Of a stretch of 64,000 nucleotides of DNA, positions 27,911 to 37,684 are shown piece after piece. The DNA is from Methanocella_A sp963769045. GTDB lineage: Archaea; Halobacteriota; Methanocellia; Methanocellales; Methanocellaceae. A program made the position numbers and the translations under genes. Position 1 is the first letter of the stretch; each line of letters opens with the position of its first letter. The stretch spans positions 1 through 64,000 of the forward strand of contig CAVYKK010000021.1 of NCBI GenBank assembly GCA_963769045.1. The letters run 5' to 3'. The notes beneath the pieces are model-generated. The model was not told the DNA's origin. It searched no databases and was given only the letters and a program-made list of their open reading frames with translations.

Positions 27911-29083
27911 CTATTTCTTATTCGTCTGCGGCGGCTGTGCCGGGACGGCGATCGCTGCCGGGAAGGGGTCTCGTTTAATAAGGACAGTTGTGGTCGGCGT
28001 CGGTATCTCGATGCCCTCGGCTGCAAAACGCTTAACGATACCACGGTAAATCCGGTCGGGCACCACCCAGTCCTGGCGGTAGGTGCTCACGCTCGGGAAC
28101 ATGACCAGCTTCACCGCAAAGCTGCCCAGCTCGTTGACATAAGCCCGCGGAGCCGGGCTTTCGATTACGCCTTCGGTCGACCGCGCGATCTCTTCCATGA
28201 TGCGGGTGGCCTTTTCGACATCGGCATCGTACGATACGCCGACCCGGATAGTCAGGGCGACCTGCGTGTCAGGCATCGACATGTTAGTGACTTTCGACTT
28301 GGAGACTTTGGCGTTCGGCACGATGATGATCCGGTTATCCATAGTCTTTATCCGGGTGCTGCGCAGGCCGATCTCCTGGACGTCGCCCGCGTCGATGCCC
28401 TCGATCTTCACGCGGTCGCCGACCCGGTACGGCCGGTCGAGCATGATGGACAGCGCCCCGAAGAAGTCCGAGAGGAACTGCTGTGCGGCCAGCGCGACCG
28501 CAACGCCTGCCACGCCCAGGCCGGTGATCAGCGGCGTGATCTCGACGATGTTCAGCTGGTCCAGGGCCATGATGATGGCCAGGACAATGATGACGGCGCT
28601 GAATATCTTCTGCAGGAACGGGATAAGCATGTCGTCCAGCGTCGTCTCGGTGCGGGCTGAAATGTCGTTCCTGTACCAGTTCAGCAGGCCCTTGACCAGG
28701 TTATTCGCGAGATATGCCATGACGAAGAGAAGCACGACGATCAGCAGCCGGTCCAGATAAAAGTCAAGGAAGCCGATGTACTCGCCGATCACCTGAAGCG
28801 CAAGATATGTGCCGAGCGCGACGATAGCCCACTGCAGCGGGCCGTTCACGGCCTTGATGATCTCGTCGTCCAGCGTCGTCTCGGTATGCACCACCAGCTT
28901 CGGCGCCACGTGAGAAACCAGATACTTTACGACTTTGGCCAGCACGACTGAAACAGCGATAATCAGCGCGGCCGTAATCAGGTCTGTCACCGCCGGGCTG
29001 AACCCGGTAGCCGCCGCGATCTGCTGCTGCAGGCCGCTAAACAATGTCGTGCCTGCGATAATGGTAGAGGTGCTGCCGCTCAT
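27911..29083 (-). CDS. mscS: MscS-family mechanosensitive channel
   Basis: A 390-residue small-conductance mechanosensitive ion channel that releases solutes on osmotic downshock. Four to five transmembrane helices precede the MscS pore helix and beta domain (GVAGVAVALAAQQFLSDFFGALSIMLDRPYRVGDRVKIEGIDAGDVQEIGLRSTRIKT is the conserved core). The C-terminal cytoplasmic alpha/beta domain follows (VALTIRVGVSYDADVEKA), ending in a Pro/Gln-rich tail. It is convergent with the UDG gene, with 4 bases between stops. Confidence 0.93.
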   Translation of the reverse strand: MSGSTSTIIAGTTLFSGLQQQIAAATGFSPAVTDLITAALIIAVSVVLAKVVKYLVSHVAPKLVVHTETTLDDEIIKAVNGPLQWAIVALGTYLALQVIGEYIGFLDFYLDRLLIVVLLFVMAYLANNLVKGLLNWYRNDISARTETTLDDMLIPFLQKIFSAVIIVLAIIMALDQLNIVEITPLITGLGVAGVAVALAAQQFLSDFFGALSIMLDRPYRVGDRVKIEGIDAGDVQEIGLRSTRIKTMDNRIIIVPNAKVSKSKVTNMSMPDTQVALTIRVGVSYDADVEKATRIMEEIARSTEGVIESPAPRAYVNELGSFAVKLVMFPSVSTYRQDWVVPDRIYRGIVKRFAAEGIEIPTPTTTVLIKRDPFPAAIAVPAQPPQTNKK

Positions 29084-29267
29084 CTGTTTTTAGATCAGCG
29101 TTATGGTATTTAACGATTTCAGTGCTATCAGGTAGTACAGGGGGACTGTACAGTAAGGTGTTAGGAAGAAACGGATATTGTAAATTTCGTAAAAATAATT
29201 CAAAATTTGCAATTTCTGGAAAATAACTGAAGTTTTATATTGGTTCCAGTCGATATACCAGGTATAC

Positions 29268-29576
29268 ATGAAAGATGATCCGAAAGAAAAATGGATAAAT
29301 TATTTTACCGTTGCAGGGCTGGCGGTCTTTGTCATATTAGGGATAGTATACCTGAACCTCGACACCATCAGTCAGATGAATATTAACTTTTCACTGGACC
29401 CGTCCTCGTCTAACCTTTCTCTCCCGGGCCTGCCGAACATCAACTTCGACTGGTTCACCATGATGGACCCGGTCTCAAAGATAATCTTCAGCTTCCTGGT
29501 CCTCATCCTTGGCGGATCATTGATCGGCAGCGCCTGGCTTTTAATAGCCAGGAAAAGGGCAAGCTCGAGAAAGTAG
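29268..29576 (+). CDS. Small membrane protein
   Basis: A 102-residue protein with two transmembrane helices (residues about 13-30 and 72-92) around an extracytoplasmic Ser/Asn/Pro-rich loop, ending RKRASSRK. A TATA element (gttttatattgg, 29230-29241) lies ~30 bases upstream, so the mRNA is probably leaderless. The preceding gap (29084-29267) is AT-rich. No family recognised. Confidence 0.6.
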   Translation: MKDDPKEKWINYFTVAGLAVFVILGIVYLNLDTISQMNINFSLDPSSSNLSLPGLPNINFDWFTMMDPVSKIIFSFLVLILGGSLIGSAWLLIARKRASSRK

Positions 29577-29582
29577 CGCCGG

Positions 29583-30063
29583 TTAACGCGATCGTCCCAT
29601 GCCCGTGACAAGCGTTTTTTCGTAATACAGGTTCAGCGGATGTTCGCGGTACGGTTCGAACGCCGGAACCTGCCGGTACCCGGACCGCTCGTACAGGCAG
29701 AGGGCTTCCGGCTGGTAGATGCCGGTTTTCAAGCGTAACACCGTAATGTCCGTGCTCCATCGCGTATCCTTCCAGGTGCTGTAACATCTGCCTGCCCAGC
29801 CCTTTGCCGCGGAACGGCGGGCGGACGTACATCCGCATGATTTCGGCAGAGCCGGGGCCGATCGGTTTCAATGCACCACAGCCGGCCGGTTGGCCGTCTG
29901 TACGAAGGACGAAGAATGCGACGCCTTCCCTGGCCATCTCTGCCGGGCTGAGGCCGTGCTCTCGATCATGCGGATACATCGGAGCTATATAGCGCTGAAG
30001 CTCATCGATAAGCCCAATGGCTTCCGGCGAGTCGGGAGGTTCGGGCGCTATCGAAACGTGCAT
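29583..30063 (-). CDS. GNAT N-acetyltransferase (one frame break)
   Basis: An acetyl-CoA dependent acetyltransferase of about 159 residues. The N-terminal part MHVSIAPEPPDSPEAIGLIDELQRY leads to the acetyl-CoA pyrophosphate loop MYVRPPFRGKGLGRQMLQHLE. After YAMEHGHYG an extra base near 29741 breaks the frame. The corrected frame reads LRLKTGIYQPEALCLYERSG and on to a stop at 29583-29585 (160 codons). TGxxQPEAxxLYExxGYR is the typical C-terminal GNAT signature. It is convergent with the small membrane gene. Substrate unknown. Confidence 0.85.
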
Positions 30064-30184
30064 GACATAATATTGTTTTTTAATGATACTTCTACGTTCT
30101 CAGGTCATTCTTGTCTGCACGTACCACGCTGCGCTTGTAGCCACAAAGACATAGTCATTCGCGTATCTTTTTGTACAGGCTAGA

Positions 30185-30321
30185 CCGGCACCAAACACAA
30201 CAGTACACGACGGCCACGACGGCTACAACGTACGTTTAATTAGGTCAGGATATGCCGGCCATTATCAGTAAAACGTCGTGTACGTAGTGCCACGTGGCCT
30301 CGTGGCGTTGTGTCGGATGCC
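30185..30321. repeat. Word-type inverted repeat (gtacacgac family)
   Basis: Arms 30185-30237 and 30270-30321 are inverted copies beginning ccggcaccaaacacaac and continuing in acgacggcc/gtacac words. The flank to its right (ttacaaaaagt...aatgacta) matches the flank of the locus at 35.6 kb, so the repeated unit is longer than the hairpin. No gene in 30064-30453. Confidence 0.8.
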
Positions 30322-30453
30322 TGCTCAGCGTTACAAAAAGTTTCAGGAATGACTAACACAAAGTAATGAAGACGCAAAACGGCTGTCTGGCTAATAAAAT
30401 AAGATATTTATACTTGCCCCTTGTACGCTAATAGGTAGTGGCTCGGGGTATTT

Positions 30454-32159
30454 ATGGTTGCAGACGGCCGTCCGGACGTCGATGAGACTGCGTTTAAGGC
30501 ACAAATCGCCGACCTGTATGATTCGCTTGACAGGGACGATATTTTACGCTCGGTAAACATCATCGACTCTATCGGCTCTAATAAAAATTTTCTCGCGATT
30601 GAACCGCTTACCATACTACTTGAATACCCGGACGAACAGGTAAGATCGCATGCTACACAGGCCCTCGATAGGCTACGCGACCGGGCAGCGGTCAAATCCG
30701 GGGCAAATCCGTCAGGTAATGTGCCTCCCGGAAAAGATAATAAAAAGCGCGACAGGCGGACATTGACAAAAATTGCCGTAGCTGTCATAGCCATCGTACT
30801 AATCACCATCATGGCGATAGCGGCGGGCGCGTTTGTTTATTCTGTCCTGATGCCGCCGGTCTGGTCGGAACAGCTATCGTATAAAAACAGCACCGGGCAA
30901 TACCAGAGCGTCGTCATTTATCGAAATGCGACAGACCTGCCGTATGACGAAGTGCAACAGTTCGTCGCGGCTGAGAAGACACGAATTGAAGCGGCAATCC
31001 TGGCTGACACTATGGAACGGCCTGTCGAATACGCCGTAGAATTGCACGATAAGGCCGAGAGACAGGGCATCAACTGCAGCCTCATTGCGACTGAGATCTC
31101 CAACGGATACCCGGGCCACGTTTGTATCGCCTTCAACACGAAAGACAGGGGCATGTATTTCGTCGACCCGACCGCGAGAAACGTATCCGCTTCGGATTAC
31201 CCGGGCATCGATTACGGTAAAATGACGCTGATGAGGGACACATGGGTCCTGGATGCCGGTTTCCTGGACGGCAACAACAAAGAGGTATATGTGACCGTAT
31301 ACCGGAACGCCTCACCCGTCTCATATGACGCGCTGACCGGGTTCCTCGCCAGTGACCGGACCGAAGACGCGACATACGTCGATCCGACCTACACCTGTGC
31401 CAACTTTGCCACTAACCTGTTCAACCGCGCCGAAGCGCAGGGAATCAAGTGCGGCATGGTCATAGTGACCTTCGACGGCCAGCCGATCGGACACGCGTTC
31501 AACGCTTTTCCTACGACCGATAAAGGCGTTGTATTAATAGACGACACGGGGCTCGTCGCGGCCCAGAAAGCCAGCAGCCTGGCAGAGTTCCAGACCGACG
31601 CGGTCGTCTATGTAGAGAAAGGCAAGCCCCTCGGGGAGTTGAACTTATCCCAGGTCGACGGGCACCTCGACTATTCCTTCTACGAGGAAAAGAAGAAGAT
31701 CATCGACGAGTTTTATAATCAGTTCTACCTATACGAGGCCGATGTTAAAGGTCCATAACGAGGCCGTAGACAGGTACGATGCCGATGCGGCGGACTATAC
31801 GGCAGCGGTCAGCGATTTTAACGCTAAGATGGCCGCGCATAACACTGGCGTGGACCGGTTCAACGCGGAAGAGGCAACTATGTATAACCAGTATCGGAGT
31901 GGCGCCATCACCGATGAGGCATATTCCAGCTGGTATAATACGAACATAGGCAAGATCCCGCCGGCACCGACGAACGGGAGACCAGCTCGACGCCTGGAAA
32001 GCCAGGCTCGACAGCGATCGCATCCGACTGAACAACGAGATGGTGTTGTTAAACCAGAGACATGCGGCATTACTGGAAAGCGAAGGATGCAAATGGGCGG
32101 TCTACAGCTACTGGCAGCCGCCTGACGGCGTGGTCAATAAGATTGAATACGTCTGGTAA
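30454..32159 (+). CDS. Membrane-anchored protein with two papain/transglutaminase-like domains (two frame breaks)
   Basis: About 567 residues after removing one extra base near 31744 and one near 31973 (568 codons exactly). Residues 1-80 are HEAT-like helices. A transmembrane helix (about residues 108-133) follows a basic stretch, placing the rest outside. Two similar domains follow. The second has YTCANFATNLFNRAEAQGIK...GHAFNAF...VLIDDTG, a Cys-His-Asp triad layout; the first has EYAVELHDKAERQGINC...PGHVCIAF...YFVDPTA and lacks the nucleophilic Cys. The C-terminus is a long coiled coil ending WAVYSYWQPPDGVVNKIEYVW. Papain-like fold is inferred from motif order; substrate unknown. A fragment of a paralog is at 37055-37143. 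Confidence 0.72.
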
Positions 32160-32424
32160 AATGTTTTGGTGGTTACCAGTAAAGCACGCAACTTGCCGTT
32201 TCCTATGCTATGCGCCCACGGTCACGCTCGCCAGGGACGTGACAGGAGTCGCACAGCCTGGATAGAGCTGAAAATCGAACAATGAGCAGTCTGATCTGCA
32301 GGTTATCCTTGCCCGCGTATAATATTGAAGTCGAACGTTCATGACCTCCACTGTCCCGGATATTAATCGATCGTGAGATTAGGCTTAAATAGGCATGTCC
32401 TGAAACTTGATATCAGGTCAATAC

Positions 32425-33750
32425 ATGTCCAAATTGATTCTCATTGCCCTGCTGGCTATAGCCGTTATTTTATGCGTCGTAATGATTAGCGGATGCAGCG
32501 AAGAGAAACAGGCAGATACACCGGTATATAATTTTTCGATGCCGGCATATGGCCATGTTTACCTTGATGGCAAGGCAGTCAGCGGTGCCCTGGTCACGGC
32601 AGTTTCTGTCGACGGTGCCAGCCGTGCGTCGAATGTCACGAACGACAGCGGTGCATACGTCCTGTACCTGGTGCCCTGGAACCGGTATAATGTCACGGCC
32701 ACATACCAGGGGCTGAAACAAAGGTTGAGACCGGTATACCTGCATAACCTTACCGGAGGGTACATTGTCAATGAGGACATTGCCGACCGTTATGACATCG
32801 ACCTCACGAAGACACCGAAAACGACTATAACCGGGGTTGCGTCATATGGTCCAGGCAGTCCGAACCCGGCGAACGGTGTCTTCATCGTAGCGACGCCTGC
32901 CGATGGCAGCGCTCCGCTGACCACAGTGACCGGCGAAGACGGGACTTATTCCTTCGACCTGAAGCCGGGCGTTTCGTACGGCATCAGCGGGAAGTACAGT
33001 GATTATTATGGGCAGCATTGCGGGATCCAGTTTGCTTACCGCAACGATGATTACTGCAACGGCCTGACACTTCAGCAAGGCGAGACGGCCCTGGTGGATA
33101 TACGTGTCTTATGGGTCCATCCACCTAAAGGCCTGTACTATAACTTGAGTGGGAAAATCGGGACCATTACGAGCATACCGGCCCTCCCGACTACGATGAC
33201 AGGCCATGTGTACCTCGACGGAAAAGGGGTCAAAGGTGCCACCGTGGAGGCAATCAACCTCGAAAGAGGCGGCCGCACGACTACCGTCACCGACGACAGC
33301 GGCAGGTACAGCCTCGGCCTGAACACGACGACCCTGTACAGGATCACCGCCGTAAGCCAGGGCCTGCAGCACAGCATCGGACCGATCTTCCTGGAGAACA
33401 ACGTGACAGAGGCACATAACATCAATCTCACCGGGACGCCGATTTCGAGCATTACCGGACGGCCGCCAGAGAACGAGCCCTGGCTGGCCCGCCCGGGCGA
33501 AGTTACTATCGAAGCAGTACCTCAATATGACGGCTCGAAGGTTAAAACAGTCACGGACACGGACTTAAGCTACTCGCTTGAGCTGGAGCCGTTCTTATAT
33601 TACAATCTCACCGGGCAGTTCCGGGATGCAAACGGAGCATACCATGCCATTGAGTTTGCATCGAGTACGGGAGTAGTGATGTCAGAGGTCATGGTAAGGC
33701 CGAACGAGACAGTGACAGTCGATTACTTCACGTCTGTGGCTTATTACTGA
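32425..33750 (+). CDS. Lipoprotein with two carboxypeptidase-regulatory-like repeats
   Basis: A 441-residue surface lipoprotein. The start at ATG 32425 (MSKLILIALL) gives a signal peptide with lipobox VMISGC. Two ~190-residue repeats each begin with GHVYLDGKxVxGAxVxAxxxxxGxR, followed by a second beta domain (TITGVASYGPG..., SITGRPPENE...). These are Ig-like carboxypeptidase-regulatory folds. It is N-glycosylation-sequon rich (many NxT). A shorter paralog with one repeat lies at 36236-36895. The 32160-32424 gap holds no gene. Confidence 0.7.
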   Translation: MSKLILIALLAIAVILCVVMISGCSEEKQADTPVYNFSMPAYGHVYLDGKAVSGALVTAVSVDGASRASNVTNDSGAYVLYLVPWNRYNVTATYQGLKQRLRPVYLHNLTGGYIVNEDIADRYDIDLTKTPKTTITGVASYGPGSPNPANGVFIVATPADGSAPLTTVTGEDGTYSFDLKPGVSYGISGKYSDYYGQHCGIQFAYRNDDYCNGLTLQQGETALVDIRVLWVHPPKGLYYNLSGKIGTITSIPALPTTMTGHVYLDGKGVKGATVEAINLERGGRTTTVTDDSGRYSLGLNTTTLYRITAVSQGLQHSIGPIFLENNVTEAHNINLTGTPISSITGRPPENEPWLARPGEVTIEAVPQYDGSKVKTVTDTDLSYSLELEPFLYYNLTGQFRDANGAYHAIEFASSTGVVMSEVMVRPNETVTVDYFTSVAYY

Positions 33751-33839
33751 TCGATATCGCATTATGGCCTCGCCCAATATACATTATTATTTTACACTTT
33801 TTAATGATGAGGGCAAGGTAAATTTCTTTTTAAGGCAGG

Positions 33840-35423
33840 CTATGCAGGCAGCGTGCCATTATAGACATAAATCGCGCCGTTGCTTACCTGGTAGGTTATG
33901 ACTGGCGGGTGGTTTTCATTGACCATCTGTGTCCAATCATACAGGCTGTCACCGGTAATAGTGATAATGATCGGTTCTGTATCATTACCGTCCGGCCATA
34001 TGCTTGCCCAGCGCGGGGCCGAGTTCATTGTGTAAAACATAAGCCGGCCATCCTGTACGTAAACGGGCTCTACCATCACCTTGCCGCCCGACAGGTAAGT
34101 GTAAATGTTAGCGCTCCAGTAGTCAGAATAGGCGTGGGTGACGTTTTTACTCTCGAGGTAAGTGATGAACCCCTGTTGGAGCTTGTTATAGTCCGGATGA
34201 AGCTCATTCAGGGTCAGCACGTTCGACCCGATATTGACCAGGATAATGGCTATGACTGCAATCAGAGGTATGTAGTTAACTCCGCGACGCATCGTCCCTG
34301 TAGCGGCCACCAACAGGGCCAGGATGACAATCGGGGTGAGGTACCGGCCAGGATCGCCCGCCATTGTCATCGACATGAACCCGAGCATCATGAATATCCC
34401 GCCGAAGACAAGGACCGTTTGCAGGAAACGGTCTTTTCTTTCGAGGATCACGAGCAGGACTACGATGAGGAGGACTATGGCGACGATAATACCTCCTGCG
34501 TCGCGGGCAAGGGCAGCGGTGAACTCGCTTAACATTTCCGGGTGCTGCAACAGGCTCCCGATCGACCCCATCTCCGTCCCTGTCGAGGCCAGGATCGGGC
34601 CTCCCGTCCAGAGCTGGCCTATCCGGGACTTCAGTGCAAATATGATTAACGCAGGCACCGTCGATGCGAGCCAGAGGACAGGGCTGCCTTCTGCCCCGTC
34701 AGTTTTCTTTTCCGCCCCCGAAGGCTGCCTCTGCTTCCAGAGCAGATAAACCGAGTAAACGATGAGCGGCAGGGTAAACACGGGGAGCATGAGCGTATCA
34801 GAGAATACGCCCAGGAACTGCAGCAAAGCGATAATCAGCACTTTCCACCTGAGGCTCATGCGGAAGGGCGGCCGGTCAGCGTAGAAGACCAGAATACAAA
34901 GCAGGATGAACAGGGTCGTACCGTTGTGATATAGTGGATAAAGGACGTACCGGAGGCCCAGGAACGGGAAGTTAGCGACGAGTGCCGCAACGACCAGGGC
35001 TTCCATGCGGCCCGCGAGGCGCAGCGCCAGCGCGGCACAGGCGAGCATGATACCGACGTAGATCGCATAGCCGGTCAGCACCAGTGCAACGGGGCTATAG
35101 CCAGTCAGCGGCTGGATGACCAGGTGGAAAATGTAATCAGTGAAGAAGTAAGGATTGCTCGCCGGGAACACGTACTCGAAGTTACCCTGCATGACCTCCA
35201 TGGGAAACAGGCCTGCGTTGACCGAGTCGCTCGTCAGGGGATAGGTAAATGCCAGATAGAGGCCCAGTGACAGACCCGCGACGGTGGCCGCCAGAAAGAA
35301 GAGGGTTACTAGTTTTTGCACGCCCGGGCTAAAAGTAAGCCGGTCCGGCTGTGTGTCGGCAGCGGGTTGCGATGCGCCTTTTCTTTTGTCTTCTGTACGT
35401 GAATGCCTGGGTCGTGACATCAC
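33840..35423 (-). CDS. GT-C fold membrane glycosyltransferase-like protein
   Basis: A 527-residue integral membrane protein with a basic, Gln/Pro-rich cytoplasmic N-terminus, ~11 helices and a C-terminal extracytoplasmic domain (from ~residue 420). The first loop has YPLTSDSVNAGLFPMEVMQGN with acidic residues where GT-C enzymes have their DD/DE motif. It differs from the GT39-like protein at 7.7 kb and lacks KPPL. A role in glycosylating surface glycans or the Asn-rich lipoproteins nearby is plausible but unproven. Confidence 0.6.
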   Translation of the reverse strand: MMSRPRHSRTEDKRKGASQPAADTQPDRLTFSPGVQKLVTLFFLAATVAGLSLGLYLAFTYPLTSDSVNAGLFPMEVMQGNFEYVFPASNPYFFTDYIFHLVIQPLTGYSPVALVLTGYAIYVGIMLACAALALRLAGRMEALVVAALVANFPFLGLRYVLYPLYHNGTTLFILLCILVFYADRPPFRMSLRWKVLIIALLQFLGVFSDTLMLPVFTLPLIVYSVYLLWKQRQPSGAEKKTDGAEGSPVLWLASTVPALIIFALKSRIGQLWTGGPILASTGTEMGSIGSLLQHPEMLSEFTAALARDAGGIIVAIVLLIVVLLVILERKDRFLQTVLVFGGIFMMLGFMSMTMAGDPGRYLTPIVILALLVAATGTMRRGVNYIPLIAVIAIILVNIGSNVLTLNELHPDYNKLQQGFITYLESKNVTHAYSDYWSANIYTYLSGGKVMVEPVYVQDGRLMFYTMNSAPRWASIWPDGNDTEPIIITITGDSLYDWTQMVNENHPPVITYQVSNGAIYVYNGTLPA

Positions 35424-35621
35424 TATTGAATGGAATGATTAGATAATAAATATTTATATGCCGCGGGCCTGCGGCAGGACGCCTCGAGGCGGGTAGGCCC
35501 GGTACATATACCAGGGAACATCGATTATTGCTGATATAAAACAGAAGATTTGATGTACAGAAAGTATAGACAGGATTCTGGCATAAAGTATAGTCATTGG
35601 TGAAATGTGTTATACATGTTT

Positions 35622-35751
35622 GCCGGCACCAAACACTACGTACACAACGTACACGACGTACACGACGTTTAATAATAAGGCCACGCTTGCCATTACCCGA
35701 AAAACGTAGTGTACGTCGTGTACGTTGTGTACGTTGTGTTGAGTGCCGGCT
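35622..35751. repeat. Word-type inverted repeat (gtacacgac family, second copy)
   Basis: Arms 35622-35670 and 35700-35751, inverted, made of tacacaacg/tacacgacg words with outer ends tgccggcac. It is the sister of the 30185-30321 element, including its right flank. The 35424-35836 gap has no gene. Confidence 0.85.
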
Positions 35752-35836
35752 CAGCATACAAAAAGTAGCCCCAATGACTACGCTAAGCATCCGACTGTGT
35801 AACATAATACGATAACTAACGACCCGATGGATTGAC

Positions 35837-36184
35837 ATGATAACCACAGAACAAATAAAAGAAAGACTGAAGAATGAAAAAGACCCGATCCAGTACTTAG
35901 ACCGGGAAGTAGCCCTGTGCGCCAATCTGATGGGGGCCCGGTGTCAAAATGTCCAGGATATGATCTCTGCCTATAACCACCGGGTGGATGAAAATGAACC
36001 GTTCGACCTGGAAAAAATCAAGGAGGAGTTGAAAAACATGGGTGATATGTACATGGAAATCAATTCATATCTTAAAGTCAGGAAGGAACGGGTTAAACAG
36101 CAGAAGCGGACCGAACAGGTAAACAAGGCGATGGTTAAACGGCGGGAGTGGATCGAGGAAAAAAAGAATACTCCGAACGAATAA
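35837..36184 (+). CDS. Helical protein of unknown function
   Basis: A 115-residue cytoplasmic protein with no signal peptide; residues 55-110 are strongly charged and likely coiled coil (LEKIKEELKNMGDMYMEINSYLKVRKERVKQQKR). No family recognised. Codon use looks normal for the window. A leaderless or short-leader mRNA is likely. Confidence 0.55.
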   Translation: MITTEQIKERLKNEKDPIQYLDREVALCANLMGARCQNVQDMISAYNHRVDENEPFDLEKIKEELKNMGDMYMEINSYLKVRKERVKQQKRTEQVNKAMVKRREWIEEKKNTPNE

Positions 36185-36235
36185 AAAGAATCATGATCTT
36201 AAGCTTATTTTACATATCGGATAGTAAATATTCCT

Positions 36236-36895
36236 TTACGGCAGGTGAACTCGAAAGTTTATCAGGATTGTCTCATCCTGGCCCAGCGTCAGATTCATTG
36301 CCCATCCGCCGTAAAGCGAATTATTAGGAAAGTTGCGATAGTTTAACCACACGGGCCAAGGGCCGTCTCCTCTGACCTGGTATTGTACTCCTGGCTTGAC
36401 CTCAAGAATATATCTCCCGTCACTGCCCACCTTTGCTGTTATCGTATCGTTACTATTCGCAGGTCTGGCTATTATGGTTTCCTTGGAAGCGTTGGTACTC
36501 TTGGACCCAGGTGGACCGCCAATAGTAACACCTTGGCCCATGATAAATGAGCGTGGTGTCTTTGTGAGGTTAATGTCATAAGTGCCGGCTGCGACCGGCC
36601 ATACGGTGTGTGTCAGCCCTTTGTAAGAAGCGGTAAGATTATATTGCGTTCCATTCGGCAAATACAGCGCATATGTGCCATTTCCATCTGTAACGTTGGA
36701 TATACGATATGTTCCGTTGGCAGAAATCGCCCTTATCTGTGCGCCAGCGACCGGCTCGCCATCCAGGTAGATATGACCATCGGTTAAGATGGTGTCGTTA
36801 CCATAACGAGTAGGCACCACGTTACTACAACCACTGGTAATAATGGCACAAATAATCACTGTAAACATAAGCGCTTCAAATGTAAAACGCGGCAT
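36236..36895 (-). CDS. Lipoprotein with one carboxypeptidase-regulatory-like repeat
   Basis: A 219-residue paralog of the 32.4-kb lipoprotein with a single repeat. The signal peptide and lipobox are VIICAIITSGCSN. The repeat reads GHIYLDGEPVAGAQIRAISANGTYR, then DINLTKTPRSFIMGQG, matching the order GHVYLDG...DIDLTKTPKTTITG of the larger protein. It is N-glycosylation-sequon rich. Likely a cell-surface protein. Confidence 0.68.
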   Translation of the reverse strand: MPRFTFEALMFTVIICAIITSGCSNVVPTRYGNDTILTDGHIYLDGEPVAGAQIRAISANGTYRISNVTDGNGTYALYLPNGTQYNLTASYKGLTHTVWPVAAGTYDINLTKTPRSFIMGQGVTIGGPPGSKSTNASKETIIARPANSNDTITAKVGSDGRYILEVKPGVQYQVRGDGPWPVWLNYRNFPNNSLYGGWAMNLTLGQDETILINFRVHLP

Positions 36896-36964
36896 ATATT
36901 CGCCTAAAATAATGTTACTATTTGTGGGTATTTAACCGTTATGTACTAATCGTATGATTGGTAC

Positions 36965-37012
36965 GTCGCCGGGTCCAAAGTCCAGCAGGATTGACCACTA
37001 TCCCACGGGACT
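36965..37012 (-). pseudogene. Truncated tRNA-Gln (5' half only)
   Basis: Minus-strand bases 37012 to 36965 match the intact tRNA-Gln at 41982-42054 from its 5' end through the anticodon arm, with two substitutions. The T arm and acceptor 3' strand are absent. The match extends 25 bases upstream (gtaacgcgtaaagccg...), giving a 73-base direct repeat with 42007-42079. Confidence 0.9.
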
Positions 37013-37054
37013 GTAACGCGTAAAGCCGAAAGGGGCTTACATGACGTTTTAGAG

Positions 37055-37143
37055 GATCTGGATAGCGATGGATGCGAATAAGCGATCTACAGCTACTGGC
37101 AGCAGCCGGGCGACGGAGCCTGTAAAATTGAGTACGTATGGTA
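37055..37143 (+). pseudogene. C-terminal fragment of a paralog of the 30.4-kb membrane protein
   Basis: In frame this reads LDSDGCE, a stop, then AIYSYWQQPGDGACKIEYVW and a stop, closely matching the C-terminus ESEGCKWAVYSYWQPPDG...IEYVW. One stop replaces the Trp and the rest of the gene is missing. It abuts the truncated tRNA-Gln. Confidence 0.8.
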
Positions 37144-37322
37144 GACGTGCGGTTAATGATGGCAGGGATATGCCCGTTAAAGATATAACAGGCAAGGCAC
37201 GATGCTTTCGATAGTAAAGATATTTGTCGAATGATAAGCACACCCTCGAGAGAAATATCTACCAGAATTAATAAGAGAAACAAATATCCTATGGTCGATG
37301 AAACAAGGGGCAAATGGCATTT

Positions 37323-37637
37323 ATGTCGATCGTCCGGAACATTTTTTCTCCAGGGAACGCCCTGTACGCCGGGGCCAAAAAATCCCGGAAGCTGCCGCAC
37401 ATCCTTACCGCTGTCCTGCTTCCGCCGTTCATCCTTATCGTCTGCTCGCTGATTGGCGGGATCATTTATAAAATCATAATGCCGGAGAGCCTGACTCGCT
37501 CATCGCTGTCGGAACACGTACGGAAGTATCGAAAAAGGTCATACCGCCTTCGTATACCTTCCTTAAAATTTAGACCGCAGTCCCCACATTTACTCTTTGA
37601 ATCGGCAGCGCTCCGAACCCATTGCGGTCAGTCGTAA
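37323..37637 (+). pseudogene. Possible N-terminal fragment of a membrane protein
   Basis: MSIVRNIFSPGNALYAGAKKSRKLPHILTA-type start followed by one strong hydrophobic segment (PPFILIVCSLIGGIIYKII), then sequence that stops looking like protein after about residue 60. It could be the remnant of a multi-pass membrane protein. Weakly supported. Confidence 0.3.
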
Positions 37638-37684
37638 TCCCGGTACTGCCCATTGTGATTTGTGCCACGTTTAGTTCCCCTTGT

